DNA of 64,000 nucleotides from Bdellovibrionales bacterium (GTDB taxonomy: Bacteria; Bdellovibrionota; Bdellovibrionia; Bdellovibrionales; Bdellovibrionaceae). Location of the stretch: contig JADJOV010000023.1 in the NCBI GenBank assembly GCA_016713585.1, positions 434,001 through 498,000 on the forward strand, given 5' to 3'. Position 1 is the stretch's first letter. The number at the start of each line of letters is the position of its first letter. This document shows positions 49,157 through 60,307 of the stretch, in pieces. A program made the position numbers and the translations under genes. The notes under the pieces are model-generated. The model made no database searches, had not been told where the DNA came from, and worked only from the letters and a program-made list of their open reading frames with translations.

Positions 49157-52005
49157 CTAAAATGTTCCAAAGCTCAAATGGTAGCGGGCTGTGTCTTCCC
49201 CAGCTTTGCGATCGAGTTTCCAACCCAAGTCAAGGCAGAGAGGTCCTACTGGAGTGTTGTAGCGAAAACCGAAGCCAACGGAGTCTCGATATGAGTCTTC
49301 AAATTGCCTTTCGCTGAGAATCACAGTCCCTCCATCATAGAAGATGACTCCAGAAAAAACACCGTAGAGGGGGAAGGCCAGTTCGGATTTGTAGAGGCCC
49401 ATCTTGGCTGATTCCTTCAGCAAAAAGTGGCGCCGGTGCTAATGCCTAAATCCACATTGTTGGGGAAAACCTCGTTTGTACCGGACTAAAAACCTCGAAG
49501 TGTTGATCGACCACCGAGAATAAATCCTTTCTTGTCGTAAGGAACTCCTCCGTCAGACTCGTGATTTAGATTTTGCAAATACCCTGCCCTGAAGTTGTTG
49601 GTCCAAACGACTGAGTTTTTGTAGAGAGCATGATAGGTGGTGAGGTTGGCTGTTGAACGCCAGTACTCGATGGTGGGAGAGCTTCGCAATGTCGGCGAGG
49701 CATACTCCATATTGAATTTTACTATATTCCCTGACGTTGGATTAAAAACATTATTTCGATAGTCTATGTCGATAGAGAATCCTGTGGAAGCAATGTCTAG
49801 GAGAGTTTCATCGGTATTCGTTCCCTTTAAAATGTCTTTGTTTGGATCAATAAAGTAATCTCTCGAGGACGATAGGCTATAAGTATCCCAAATTCCGACC
49901 ACATGGGTTGTGATGTCCCGCTCGATCGAGAAAGTCGTTTGGACTGATTCAGAGGCTTTTAGGTAAACGGGATCCGTGACCAATCTGGATCTTGTAATAT
50001 TCACTCGACCGCGATTGCGAGACTCTAGCAGATAGGGCTCCAGGTAACCAACAGTCGCCTTGTATTCGGGGTACTTAACCTCTGCGACATTGTAGTTACC
50101 CTCGATTCGGAGTGAGAGCCCACGGCCAGTCCCCCGGAGGTTGCGATAGGCGATTCCTGTGTACCCGCGAACAGTGAGCTTTCTGTCATTTGTCACCCCA
50201 AACCCCATTGCGAAAAGTCCCGGATCCCTCTCTGTCACCCGAACGACCACGGTTCGATCAGCAACGGCCGTTTTTTCTTCGAGGGTGCGAATCTCTACCG
50301 CGCCAAAATAACCTGTTTTTTGTAGACGATAGGTTGAGTCTTCAATTTTTTGAGGTGTCAGAATATCACCAATTGTGAAATCAACCTCATTCAGAAGCAC
50401 TCGATCCTTTGTAAAAGTGTTTCCTTCAAGCACGATGGATGCTATCCGCACCTGTGGACCTTCAAAAATTTTAAAGCGAATACGAGCTCTCGTGTTGTCT
50501 TGGACGTAAGTCACGAGATCTGCTTTTTCATTCTCTAAGGCCATTTCTAGAAAACCCTGACCTCGATAAAAATTCTTTATATTTTGAATTGCTAAATCAA
50601 TCTGCCCTAACCGTAATGGACCAGAAACAGCCAATCCACTCACTCGAGTTAGGTCTTCAGTTGAAAGACGTTGATTACCAGTAAAAACCACCGACTCAAT
50701 TTCAGTGAGTGGGCCCTCTTCGAGCGTAATCAATATCGGAACTCGACTGCTTTCCCTAGCAAGTGGAGTGCGAATTGTTAAAACCTTTGCGAGAAGATAC
50801 CCTTGACTCTGCAAGTCAAGCTTGAGGTTCGTTGCGGCAGCTTCGGTATCTTCCCGGGAATAGTATCCATCTTGAGTGAGAAGGGAAGCGTTCTTAAAAA
50901 AAAGCTTCACGTAGTATGATTCCTCTCTAGAAATTTTCCCGCTGACTTGAACCTTATCTATTTTGATCCGCGAGCCCTCACTAATTTCGAAGAGGATATT
51001 CTTTTGAAATCGAAGATGATCTTCTTTTTCCACGAAAGTGACCTCTGCTCGAGCATAGCCATTTTTTTGGTAAAAGGTTTTAATCTTTTGAGCGAGCTCT
51101 GCGCCAATATTGCTGTTCGCAGAATAGAAATTACTGAGGTCAAGATTCTCACTCAAATTCATCCCTGAAAATCTAACATTGCCAGTAAACTGGAAGTCAT
51201 ATTTTTCGATTCTATCAATTTTGAATTTCAAACTTGCAGACGTTTTTTCAGCATTTAGAACAGTGACAGGGCCACTTATCTCTGCTCGCGAGTAACGCTT
51301 CTCGACAAGGTATTCCTTGGCTGCCTTTGAGACGCGATCAATAGCCTCTTGAGTCAGCGGCTCCTTAAAAAAAGAATTCAGTGACCTTTTAATACTTTTA
51401 TTTAAGCTTTCGTTCGCTGATTCAAAAATAATCTCGCCGATATGGGCTTGCGGGCCTTCATTCACCGTGAGTTGAATTTTTATATGCCCATCAGGGCGGG
51501 AAACAAACTCAGAATTAATTTGAACCTTCAGATAGCCTAACTCCTCAATTGCCGTTTTGGTTCGAGCAAGTCCAGTCGCAATTGACTCCTCATCAAAAAC
51601 ATCATCGCTTTGGACACCAAAGAGCCTTTGGCTCTCACTTTCCGAAAGCGGACCTAAGCCCTTCCAATGAATCTCCTTGATTCTAGCCCGTTTGATGACT
51701 CGAAATTCAAATTGGTTTTCAGAGACTTCCCAGAGCTGAACTAAATCAAAATCAAGGACCCGATGCAGCCATTTCAGTATCTTCTCGGCCTCAAGGACTG
51801 TGATAACTTTCGTCAACTCCGTCGAAAACTGCCGCTTCAGCTCTTGCTGAATACTGGTCGGGAGCTTATCGATCATCAGATTCGATGTTATTCCAACCGA
51901 AGGTGGTCGTGATGGGTGCGCTAGTGACGATGACAGCGTTTGGGCACCTAAAGCAAAGCTTGCACCGAAGGCCAGTAAAAAGAAAACAACCATTCTCGCT
52001 CTCAT
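49157..52005 (-). pseudogene. tamA: Omp85-family outer membrane protein (TamA-like), one stop and one frameshift
   Basis: Signal peptide (MVVFFLLAFGASFALGA), several POTRA-type repeats over residues 90-600, and a C-terminal 16-strand-type barrel with the family GGRSTLRGF motif. The frame is closed there by TAG at 49486-49488 and reopens after a one-base loss in the A-run 49422-49426, ending in the terminal strand YHLSFGTF with a C-terminal Phe, the beta-signal. The full protein would be about 940 residues. TamA with TamB aids outer-membrane protein insertion or phospholipid transport. tamB overlaps its start by 4 bp, supporting the TamA assignment over BamA. Confidence 0.85.
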
Positions 52006-55000
52006 TTAAATTCCCTTCGGAATTCAAGATCAACTCCGAAAACACTTGGCTGATCTTTGCTCAAGGATTTTTCAGTTGTATCTTCCTGAGGAGCTCTGGA
52101 CTCAAAACTTCCAACGGCAGAAAGGTTTTGATTTAACTGGTACTGTATTTTGACATCAGAGGTATTGTTATTGCCAGAGAGCTGTCGCGAGTATTGAAGA
52201 GAGGTCTTTCGTCCAAGTTGCCGACTGAGAGTGAGTTTTGGCACGCTGATATTTTTTGTATTATCATAACTGTTCGAGACCTGGAAACTGAGACCCGTGG
52301 CCGATTTAAATCCTCGCCCAACGGTTTGGTTGATAACGCTTCCGAAAACTTCAGTCGCCGTCTGTTTGGCTTGTTCCCCGGATTGAACATTTTGTTCGAG
52401 GCGGGTCGAGGTAATTCCCAGTGCCAAAAGGGAAAATAGATCATTTTCAGAAAGAGGTGGAACACTCGACAGGCTGGGCGATATGCTTTTGGCTTGACCT
52501 TGAATGATTAAATTAATGTCATAGTCATTGATCCTCGACCGAGCCGAGACGAAGATCTCGGGATTTATTTCATCAGGATTATTAAAGTTAACACTCCCAG
52601 ATTGGATATCAAAGATTTTGTCCTTAAAGATAATTCTCGCACCTTTCTCTGTTTCTAGCTTTCCGAAGAGGAGTGGATTGTGAGGAGGGCCTTTCACCTG
52701 AAGGTGCCCTGTGACGAATCCATCCATTTGGGAATTTTTAACCTGAACATTGTGTTTAAGGTCAATCTTTAGATCGAGCAATAGCGGTTCAAAAGATTGC
52801 TGCCTCAATGTTTGTGGAAGGTAGGGACTTTGCTGGAAGGTGATGGCCCCCGAAGAAGAGTCTGTGAACTCTTTTTCAAAGAGAGCACTTTGGACAAAGT
52901 ATACCCCTGAGAGAGTGTAAGGAAACCAATTGCCATTCAAAGAAAGTTCGGCCGAACCTGTCGACCGTGTTTTTTCTGGAACCATGAGATTTAATCCGCT
53001 CGCTGATATTTTCACATGAGTCTCGAGGTCTCGCACTCCGTTGATTTGAAGCTCCCCTGAGGCCGCGAGCTCTCCACCGGCAAGGACTCCTTTGATTTGA
53101 GGAATCAAAATTTTGTTATGCGAGAATGTCACATCGGCCTTGATTTTTTCGATCGGATGCGGAAATCCCTTAAATTTGAAAAAAGTTGAATCTAGGGCCG
53201 CACTGCCCAAAATTCTAGGATGATCCCAAGAACCTGTAATTGTAGCCTGAGTTTTGAGAGGTCCCCCAAGGTCATCAAAGAACGGAAAAAACAATTGGAA
53301 AAGTTTAAGCTCAACGTCAGCGGTCAGCGAGAGATCTAAGTTTGAAAAATCAAAGCCTCTTCCTTGAATTTGTGCCTGAGTCCCAGGACCCTCCAGATGG
53401 GCCTTTTCCAAGGACAATTTACCGTTATTCCAGGTGATGGACATTGGTTCTGAGTTAACAAGATATTGATCACCCCGCTTGATTAGAAATTTGGTGATTT
53501 GAGATCTGCCAGAAAGATTGCTCCAAGAATTTGTCTGTGATTCAAGCTCAGTGTCCGAGGTGAGGGCTGTTTCATACTCCTGCTGAAGCTGACTCCCACC
53601 CAAGAGGGCCAGTAGATTTCCGTAGGACCATCCATTGCTTTTGGCTTTGAGCTTCATTGGTTCACTCACGCCTATTCGAGGAATTCTAAGGTCGGACTCC
53701 ATTCTTTTCCAAAAAGCTGTGCGACAACTTGAGTTCGGGTCTGATTGCGCGTGAACTCTAGGCTCGAGTTTGCAACTTCTTGATCAATTAAAACGGTCTC
53801 AGTGAGTGCGCCAGAAAAGAAATATCCGGATCAAAAAGCAAACCTTGAAGATTAGCATTCCCAGTCATCAGACCGTAAACTTGGGTGCTGAACTGGGTGA
53901 CAAATTCTGATTCCTCAAGTTTGAAGTTACTCGCACGACCTGTCAGGTTGAGGAACTTTTCTGGAGAAAGGCTTGCTTGCAAATCAATACGTGAGCTTCC
54001 CTTAGTCAGAAACAGCTCTTGTGTTTTTGCCTCACCTTTCACAGAATTGACTCGAGCGACCAGTTCGCCAAAAGACTCAGTGGCAATATTTCCTTTTTTG
54101 AAACGTGAATCTAGGATATAGTTCATTTTCCAAAAGTCAAAGGGACCGTTGAAACTCATGGAACCCATCCCCGAACCTTGGATCGTCATTGGCAAAGGCA
54201 GATGGCGAACGACCGCAAAGGCTATATCTTTAAGATCCACCTGAGGAAATTTAAAGTTTCCTTCAAGAACTTTATCTGAAAGATTTATATCCATTTCCCC
54301 AAGGTATTGAGTTTGATCAATATTCCCCGTCATTTGGCGGAGCTTGAGATGACTCTTTTCATAGATGAGTTCACTTTCGATCGTGCCGAGTTGATAGTCT
54401 TCGAAAACAAAGTTGCTAGGACGCAGTTTCATTCTAAGAATCGCCGAACTTGAATCACCTTCCGTCACACCATCCACAGGACCCTGACCCTCAAATTTGA
54501 GATTGGCTAAGTTTCTGACGTTTTTGAAATCAACAGAGGGACTTTGGAATCCTATTTTAAAACCAGTCGCATAGTCGATGATCCCCTCTGAGGTTCCTCG
54601 ATCTTCACCCAAAAACACAGAAGCCTTGTAACTGACCTTTTGTCGATCGACCGTCACTGGGCCATTCGCCGCAAAGCTGCTGATGTCCACAACGACGGGA
54701 AGATCAAACGACCCTCCCACAAGAAGGTTTGAGCCCGCGAGGTCAGGTTGACAGGTGATTTGAAAATCTGCTAGTTGCCCGTGGCAGGGTCCTCCGCCCT
54801 GGATTTTCAATTCGACAGGGATGTTTTTGAGCCCTAAGGACACAAAGAGCTTTTGGAGGTCAAGGCTTTCTATTTTGACTTCAGACACAAACTCCCACGG
54901 GGATTTGAATTTGAAATTAGATTTGGTGAGTTTAAGTTGACCCGCTGGATGTATGGCAGTCAATTCCTCAAGCTCAACTTCTTGATTGTGATATTTTCCT

Positions 55001-55970
55001 CGAATCGATGCCTTTCCAAGATCAAATTGACCGACATGGACATTGTCCATCTTGAGATCAAGATCACCACCAATATCAGACAATCCATTGAAGTGCACCT
55101 TGGCCGTTGAGGTCACTTGGCCTGAGGTCCGAGGAATTTTATGCTCGGGAAAATAGGTCTTTAAAAACTGATCGACTTCGTTGAGTTCAAGCGCGAGATG
55201 GGTTGTCACTTGGCCCTGAGGTTCAATTTGTACTCTCTGAAAAGATGTGAGGAGTCCATTGACATCAATCGTGGATTTTCCCAAAGACAAATGAGCCGAG
55301 AGAAGTTTTAAAGAATCAGGGGTCAATAGACCTTGAGTCGACAGAGTAAACATAAAGGAAGGCTTCTCACGCCAAATTGTTTCAATTTGATTCATCTCGG
55401 TCTTAAATGCGATCTTAAAAAAATCCAAAGAGCCGGTCAGAAATGCCCTTTTGACCTTGAGAGAAACTTGGTGGATCTTTGAAACTACTTCAAGGTCGAG
55501 ATTTTCAATCCAAATCCGTTGAATGGGAATTTTAGTTAGCGCTGCGAATATTTCTTTGAGTGGTAATTCTCTCGGCGGAGTCTTGTCGCCGAGGAGAGGA
55601 TCAATATTGATCAGGGACTTTGGGTTTTCAATTATTGCCGCAGAGATCTGAAAACGGCCGGTAAAAATATGAAAGACGTCAAGTTGAAGACTTATTCGAT
55701 CTATTTTTATTTTTCAAAAACCAGAGCAAGCGGCGTGTTTGCCGAAATTTCAAGATCTTCTATTTCCAGGACGGGGCGAAAGAATCTAAAGTTAATTTTT
55801 GCGGCAGCGACCGTCACTGGTGAATTTTTCGCGGTGTATTCTTTGACGGTTTTGAGAAGAAAAATTGAACCAGATGGAATTAGGACCCATTTTAGGAATG
55901 AAATAAAAAGGACGAGGACCACTAGCGGGGTCAAAATTGAAAGAGTCATTTTCTTCATGGCGCTCTTCAT
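52002..55970 (-). pseudogene. tamB: TamB-like translocation/assembly protein, three frameshifts
   Basis: A very large inner-membrane-anchored periplasmic protein of about 1320 residues. N-terminal transmembrane helix (LSILTPLVVLVLFISFLKWVL), followed by long beta-taco repeats and the C-terminal TamB (DUF490) domain with the family ending (LSRQLGRKTSLQYSRQLSGNN and VFGVDLEFRREFK). Breaks at 55710-55714 and 53705-53708 and 53815-53818 are each one base short in a homopolymer. The segment between 55705 and 53788 reads in one frame but lacks an ATG, confirming that the start lies at the upstream piece. Its start overlaps the TPR gene stop (ATGA). Confidence 0.85.
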
Positions 55971-56988
55971 GGCGTCCGCCAAAGATTTAAGAGCGTATGG
56001 GCAGATCGATAATCGGGACGAGAGGCGATAAGTCCTTCCATGACTTCAATCGCCTTCTGCTTTTGACCTAGACCGTAGAGGGCTTGAGCCCGAAAGTAGG
56101 CAGTTGCAAAAAAGTTTCAGCTTCCGATGATTTTTCAACTTCAATGGGGCCGAGGGCATCGAGTAATTCGGCATATCTTCCTGCGGCCAGAAGCACTTCC
56201 AAAGCCAACCACGTTAAATCTTCCGTGGCCGGAATCTGATCCAACAGTTCATAGGCTGTGTTGGGCAGATCCAAAAGCAAGGCAGAAACCAGAAGATCTT
56301 TCTTAAGATCAGGATTATCCTTTCCCAATTTTAAGTGAGCTTCCTTTGCCGCTCGAACCCATTCCTGATCCTCCTCCCCAAGACTCTGAGGCGAGAATTC
56401 TAGGGGTTCACGTTTTGCCCTCAGGCGAAGCTGCAGTATATCAAGAGCATATCTCTTTTTGTGTTCAAGCAAAAGAGCTCTGATTTCCGGATCACTCGGA
56501 TACATCAGCTCGAGGCGATAGAGAAGTTTTTTTTCAGGCACAAACAATTGTTGGCTCCGAAAAGTAAAAAAATGATCCATTAGCTTTTTCTTATTTTTGT
56601 TTATCTCATCTTTTCGTTGATTCAACCGCTCTGCCCGCCAACGGGAAATACCTAAACGCTCGAGGCTTTCATGGTGAACATGATTTTTTGCAAGTTCTGC
56701 GGTTTTCTTAACTTCAGTGGCTCCAGTCACAAGCCAAGGAACTGCCTTGAACTGCACTTCGGGATCACTTGTAAGGACAGCTTCAAGAAGGTGGGCCCAG
56801 GGCCATAGAGTCGGGTCTGTCCAAAGATGATCAAAGACGAATTTAAATAATTGCTTTTTGTGTCCACTTCGCAAAAGAAAAGTGAATCCTGAGGCAAAGG
56901 ATGTTGTTTTTTTGACCTTCGAATCTTTGAGCATCGCTTTGCAGACCAAATCTGAAATTTGATCAAGGCTAAGAGATTTTTTAACCAA
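55967..56988 (-). pseudogene. TPR-like protein upstream of tamB, one frameshift
   Basis: About 340 residues, helical, with tetratricopeptide-like repeats toward the C-terminus (EDLTWLALEVLLAAGRYAELLDALG, then YFRAQALYGLGQKQKAIEVMEGLI). One A is missing in the run 56108-56113; restoring it adds 50 residues and a TGA overlapping the tamB ATG. No signal peptide is apparent, so it is probably cytoplasmic. It forms a co-directional block with tamB and tamA. Function unknown. Confidence 0.7.
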
Positions 56989-57031
56989 TGTTGAATCTCA
57001 GATTCCAGGTTTGCCAAGGGACTCCCAAATA

Positions 57032-57047
57032 AATCCCACATGGGATT
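57032..57047 (-). terminator. Possible intrinsic terminator between YkgJ and TPR genes
   Basis: On the minus strand AATCCCA is followed by the complementary TGGGATT with a very short loop, then TTATTTGGG. The T-tract is interrupted and the loop unusually tight, so the call is weak. It separates the YkgJ gene from the tam block. Confidence 0.35.
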
Positions 57048-57060
57048 AGTAGACCACACT

Positions 57061-57528
57061 CTATTTTGCGAGATTCTTTAGACAATCTGAAGACTTAATA
57101 TGATGCATTAAGGTCTGCCTAGCCCATCCTTTGTCGGGGCATGGACCAGGATCTTTTGAGTATTTCTTCCGAGTGGTGGCAGACCATGCTTTTTTTCTAG
57201 CTTCATCACATTTGGGATTGTGGACTCCGTTTTGATAAGAGCGGCTGAAATCGCGACAGGTGGAGGACCTGTTTTCGTAAATATCACAGTGAACATGCTT
57301 GCCAATTTTCCCAATCAAGGCAATACAACGCGGTCCGTGTTTTACATCTGTGCCCTTCATGACCCTCATCGTATGAGAGGCGTCGGTCCAAGTTCCAGGA
57401 GGAACTGGCGTCGGATTGTCTTCTGTTTCCGCATCACGCCAATAGAAGCAAACTCTAAAAGAGGCACAGCAGGCACCGCAATCCTGGCAAGTAAAGTCCT
57501 GACTTTTTGCTATTTTTGATTGACCCTT
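57061..57528 (-). CDS. YkgJ family cysteine-cluster protein, start unresolved
   Basis: The frame encodes FTCQDCGACCASFRVCFYWRD, then GPRCIALIGKIGKHVHCDIYENRSSTCRDFSRSY, and ends with a Cys-containing tail; this is the YkgJ-type (Fe/Zn-chelating cysteine cluster) family related to flagellin N-methylase. The open frame extends to 57528 but contains no canonical start codon before the cysteine cluster; one A fewer near 57503-57508 would connect it to an upstream frame. It overlaps the 3' end of efp. Function unknown. Confidence 0.6.
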   Translation of the reverse strand, partial: KGQSKIAKSQDFTCQDCGACCASFRVCFYWRDAETEDNPTPVPPGTWTDASHTMRVMKGTDVKHGPRCIALIGKIGKHVHCDIYENRSSTCRDFSRSYQNGVHNPKCDEARKKAWSATTRKKYSKDPGPCPDKGWARQTLMHHIKSSDCLKNLAK

Positions 57529-58076
57529 TCAACGTATTCACCAGTTGAAGTGTCCACTCTCAAAAGATCACCTTCGTTAATATGCAAAGGCACTTGAACG
57601 ACTAGCCCAGACTCGAGCGTTGCAGGTTTAGTTCCACCACTCACACGGTCACCCTTGACCCCCGGGTCGGTCTGAGCCACGCGAAGGTTCACCGCCTTCG
57701 GGACATCGACCGCGACCGGACGTTCATTGTAGATCATAATAACGACCTGCAAATTTTCGGTCAAAAAGTTGGCGCTCTCGCCAATTTCACTGGGCATCAT
57801 TAAAATCTGCTCAAAATTCGTCTGATCCATAAAGTTAAAGCCGTTCTCATCTTTGTAGAGAAAGGTCATTTCCTTCATTTCCACATTAGGCACTTCAAAC
57901 TTTTCACCAGACTTGAATGTGACCTCCCGATTTTGACCAGTGAGTAAATTTCTGAGTTTAGTCCGAGTGAACTGATTGCCTTTCCCAGGCTTGACGTGTT
58001 GGAAGTCGACTATGATAAAAGGATTTCCTTCCATCATAATTCGGAGTCCTTTTTTAAAATCCGCCGTATCGTACAT
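57510..58076 (-). CDS. efp: Elongation factor P
   Basis: 188 residues when started at the ATG at 58076, chosen because GGAAGGGG lies 6 bp upstream; an ATG two codons earlier directly abuts that site. The three beta-barrel domains are readable: KKGLRIMMEGNPFIIVDF, modification loop VKPGKGNQF with Lys32 (the equivalent of the post-translationally modified Lys34 in E. coli) and the C-terminal LVVQVPLHINEGDLLRVDT. It relieves ribosome stalling at polyproline. Modification enzymes are not visible here. Intact. Confidence 0.95.
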   Translation of the reverse strand: MYDTADFKKGLRIMMEGNPFIIVDFQHVKPGKGNQFTRTKLRNLLTGQNREVTFKSGEKFEVPNVEMKEMTFLYKDENGFNFMDQTNFEQILMMPSEIGESANFLTENLQVVIMIYNERPVAVDVPKAVNLRVAQTDPGVKGDRVSGGTKPATLESGLVVQVPLHINEGDLLRVDTSTGEYVERVNQK

Positions 58077-58110
58077 AGTCATCCCCTTCCAAAAGCTCTG
58101 AGTCTAAGCA

Positions 58111-59052
58111 CTAGATACGTAAACCGTCAATTTTGCGAAGCAGCAATTGCAGTTTTTCAAGTTTGTTCTTTAGAATTTGCTTTTCCCGCGAGACTAAGGG
58201 TGTCAATGGAGTCGCTCGTTCACCACCTGATTCAGGGATTTGCTCAGTCATTTTTGAAGAGAAGCCGCGGGATTGCACAAGGTGGGCTCGTTTTGACAAC
58301 TCGGGATTCGATCCGAACTCTTGCCTGGACTCATCAATAAGCTCAGAGGCCTTTATCAAATCATTTCGAGCAATAAAGGCATCGATCAGAGAGAGCATTC
58401 GCTGTAAGGCCTTGTTGGCAAAGAGGCCAGGATTTTGAGGAGTGTTTTGAACCTGGCCTTGACCAGGGTTTTGTATCTGGTTTTGATTCACAGTTTCAGG
58501 TTGCGCAGATTGTTGTTGCGCAGATTGTTGTTGCGCCGGCGGTTGTTGCACAGCTTGTTGCTCAATTGGAATTGTCTGTTTCATTTGTTCTAAATTTGAG
58601 AGCTTGGCGAAGGCAAAAGTATTTTCCTCAAATTCAACCGCTGAAAGACTTTCGAGCTTCTGAATCATTGAGCGGGCCTTTGTCGCCATGGGATTCAAAA
58701 GTAGGACCATTTTATAGGCCTTCAGAGCCTCCCTGGGCTTTTTAAGCTCGAGACAAACATCTCCTTGAAGCTGAAGCGCCAAGACATTATCCGGAGCAAG
58801 TCTGGACGCTTTTCTGAGGAGCTCCAAACTAGGCTCAAACTGGGAACGGTTTTTTAAGATTTTCGCATACACAATTAAACCGGGAGCGAATTCTGGATGT
58901 TTACGAAGGCCGTCACGAACCACCGCTTCGGCTCGATCTGCCAGTCCATTTCTCAAATAGGCCTCGGCCAGAGGCGCAAAAGCTTTAGAAAGCGGATCTC
59001 TTTTCATTAGGGCTTCGTATTTTTCGATAATATCAGCATCAACCACATTCAT
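58111..59052 (-). CDS. TPR protein with Gln-rich linker
   Basis: 313 residues. Tetratricopeptide repeats fill residues 10-135 (LAEAYLRNGLADRAEAVVRDGLRKHPEFAPGLIVYAKIL and following). A long Gln/Pro/Asn linker (residues 170-215; QQPPAQQQSAQQQSAQ type, encoded by a 15-bp repeat) leads to a C-terminal helical segment. No signal peptide or membrane helix. It could be a scaffold in envelope or motility function; nothing in the sequence decides. Divergent from ruvC. Confidence 0.7.
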   Translation of the reverse strand: MNVVDADIIEKYEALMKRDPLSKAFAPLAEAYLRNGLADRAEAVVRDGLRKHPEFAPGLIVYAKILKNRSQFEPSLELLRKASRLAPDNVLALQLQGDVCLELKKPREALKAYKMVLLLNPMATKARSMIQKLESLSAVEFEENTFAFAKLSNLEQMKQTIPIEQQAVQQPPAQQQSAQQQSAQPETVNQNQIQNPGQGQVQNTPQNPGLFANKALQRMLSLIDAFIARNDLIKASELIDESRQEFGSNPELSKRAHLVQSRGFSSKMTEQIPESGGERATPLTPLVSREKQILKNKLEKLQLLLRKIDGLRI

Positions 59053-59130
59053 GCCCTAAGTCTTTCATGTGGGTCAGAAATTATCAATCTTTAGATTGAC
59101 CTGCTCCTGGGTTCCGATTTGAATAGAGCC

Positions 59131-59645
59131 ATGTCAATGACCATTTTGGGGATTGATCCCGGATCCCAAGTTGTCGGTTTCGGGGTCATCAACGTCCACT
59201 CCGGCTCGAATTTAGAACATCGTGGCCATGGTACTTTGGCTTTAGACCTTTCCCAAAACTTTTCGTCACGGCTGGCTGAGCTCTGTCGACGCCTGCGAAC
59301 AGTGATTGAAACCTATCAACCTCAAGTTGTTGTGGTTGAAAGCATTTTTTTGGGTAAAAATATTCAAAGTGCTTTTAAGCTTGGCCATGCCCGTGGCGTC
59401 ATTATGGCAGAGGCGACTCTGAGCGGATGTCAAGTTTTGAATATCCGACCCGTTTGGTCAAGAAAGGAATTACCGGGACAGGAGCGGCTGAAAAAGACCA
59501 TGTCCGTCAAGTCTTGCAACTTCTTCTGAATCTGCGAGAAATAAAATCCTTGGACGCATCTGATGGCTTGGCAATGGCCTATTTTCATGGTCTTGAGTTA
59601 CAGAAGCAGACGTTACACAGCCAGTTGATTGAAGGAAGCCGATGA
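59131..59645 (+). pseudogene. ruvC: Crossover junction endodeoxyribonuclease RuvC, one frameshift
   Basis: Resolves Holliday junctions. Catalytic acids are present: Asp in MTILGIDPGS, Glu in VVVESIFLG and the Asp pair in DASDGLAMAYFH. The two pieces are joined by adding one T in 59435-59438, giving QVFEYPTRLVKKGITGTGAAEKDHVRQVL. The restored protein is about 170 residues, the usual size. Start at ATG 59131, preceding a near-by ATG at 59137. It overlaps ruvA by 4 bp. Confidence 0.9.
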
Positions 59646-60307
59646 TTGGATATTTGAAGGGTCGACTTTTGGAAGTGAATGCCGACCATGTTTTAGTTCA
59701 AATTGGTGGTGGACCTGCCGTGGCTCATGGGGCGCAAGCGGCTCATGTGGCTCATGTGGCTCATGGAGCTCTGAATGAAGTGGGCTGCCTAGGGTATGAA
59801 ATTCAAACCAATAGCCGTTGGATTGCCGATCTTTGGGGTCAGGAAGGCGTCGTCGTTGAATTTTGGATTTATACCCATGTGCGCGAAGATGCTTTGCAGC
59901 TTTATGGATTTGATTCTAAATCCCAAAAAAACCTTTTTTTATCCCTGTTGAAGGTCAATGGAATTGGTCCAAAGCTTGCCATGGGAATTATTTCGGCGGC
60001 AACGACCGATGAATTGATACAGACTATTGAAAGCGGAGATGCCAAAAAATTATCAAAATTCCCTCGAGTTGGAAAAAAGACCGCCGAGCAAATGATTCTG
60101 ACTTTGCAGGGAAAACTAGTCCGCGTTGACGAGACAGCTTCTGCTTTGCAAGGGCCACAAAAGCAAATTGCCTTTGCACTTAAAAATCTAGGGTTTAAGG
60201 AGATTTTAGTGCAGGAATTTGTCGAGCAACTTCCGAAGACGATTACCGTAGAAGATGGAGTCCGTCAGGGCCTCCAAGCTCTTTCTTACTCTCGAAGTGA
60301 CTCGTGA
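59642..60307 (+). CDS. ruvA: Holliday junction branch migration protein RuvA
   Basis: Binds four-way junctions as a tetramer. 221 residues: N-terminal OB-like domain, two helix-hairpin-helix motifs (LLKVNGIGPKLAMGIIS and LSKFPRVGKKTAEQMIL) and C-terminal RuvB-binding domain. An insertion of about 20 residues rich in Ala/His/Val (VAHGAQAAHVAHVAHGA) lies within the OB fold, encoded by three tandem 9-bp repeats at 59738-59764; ordinary RuvA reads directly from V-x-V to GVGYE here. The frame is intact. Overlaps ruvB start by 4 bp. Confidence 0.95.
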   Translation: MIGYLKGRLLEVNADHVLVQIGGGPAVAHGAQAAHVAHVAHGALNEVGCLGYEIQTNSRWIADLWGQEGVVVEFWIYTHVREDALQLYGFDSKSQKNLFLSLLKVNGIGPKLAMGIISAATTDELIQTIESGDAKKLSKFPRVGKKTAEQMILTLQGKLVRVDETASALQGPQKQIAFALKNLGFKEILVQEFVEQLPKTITVEDGVRQGLQALSYSRSDS

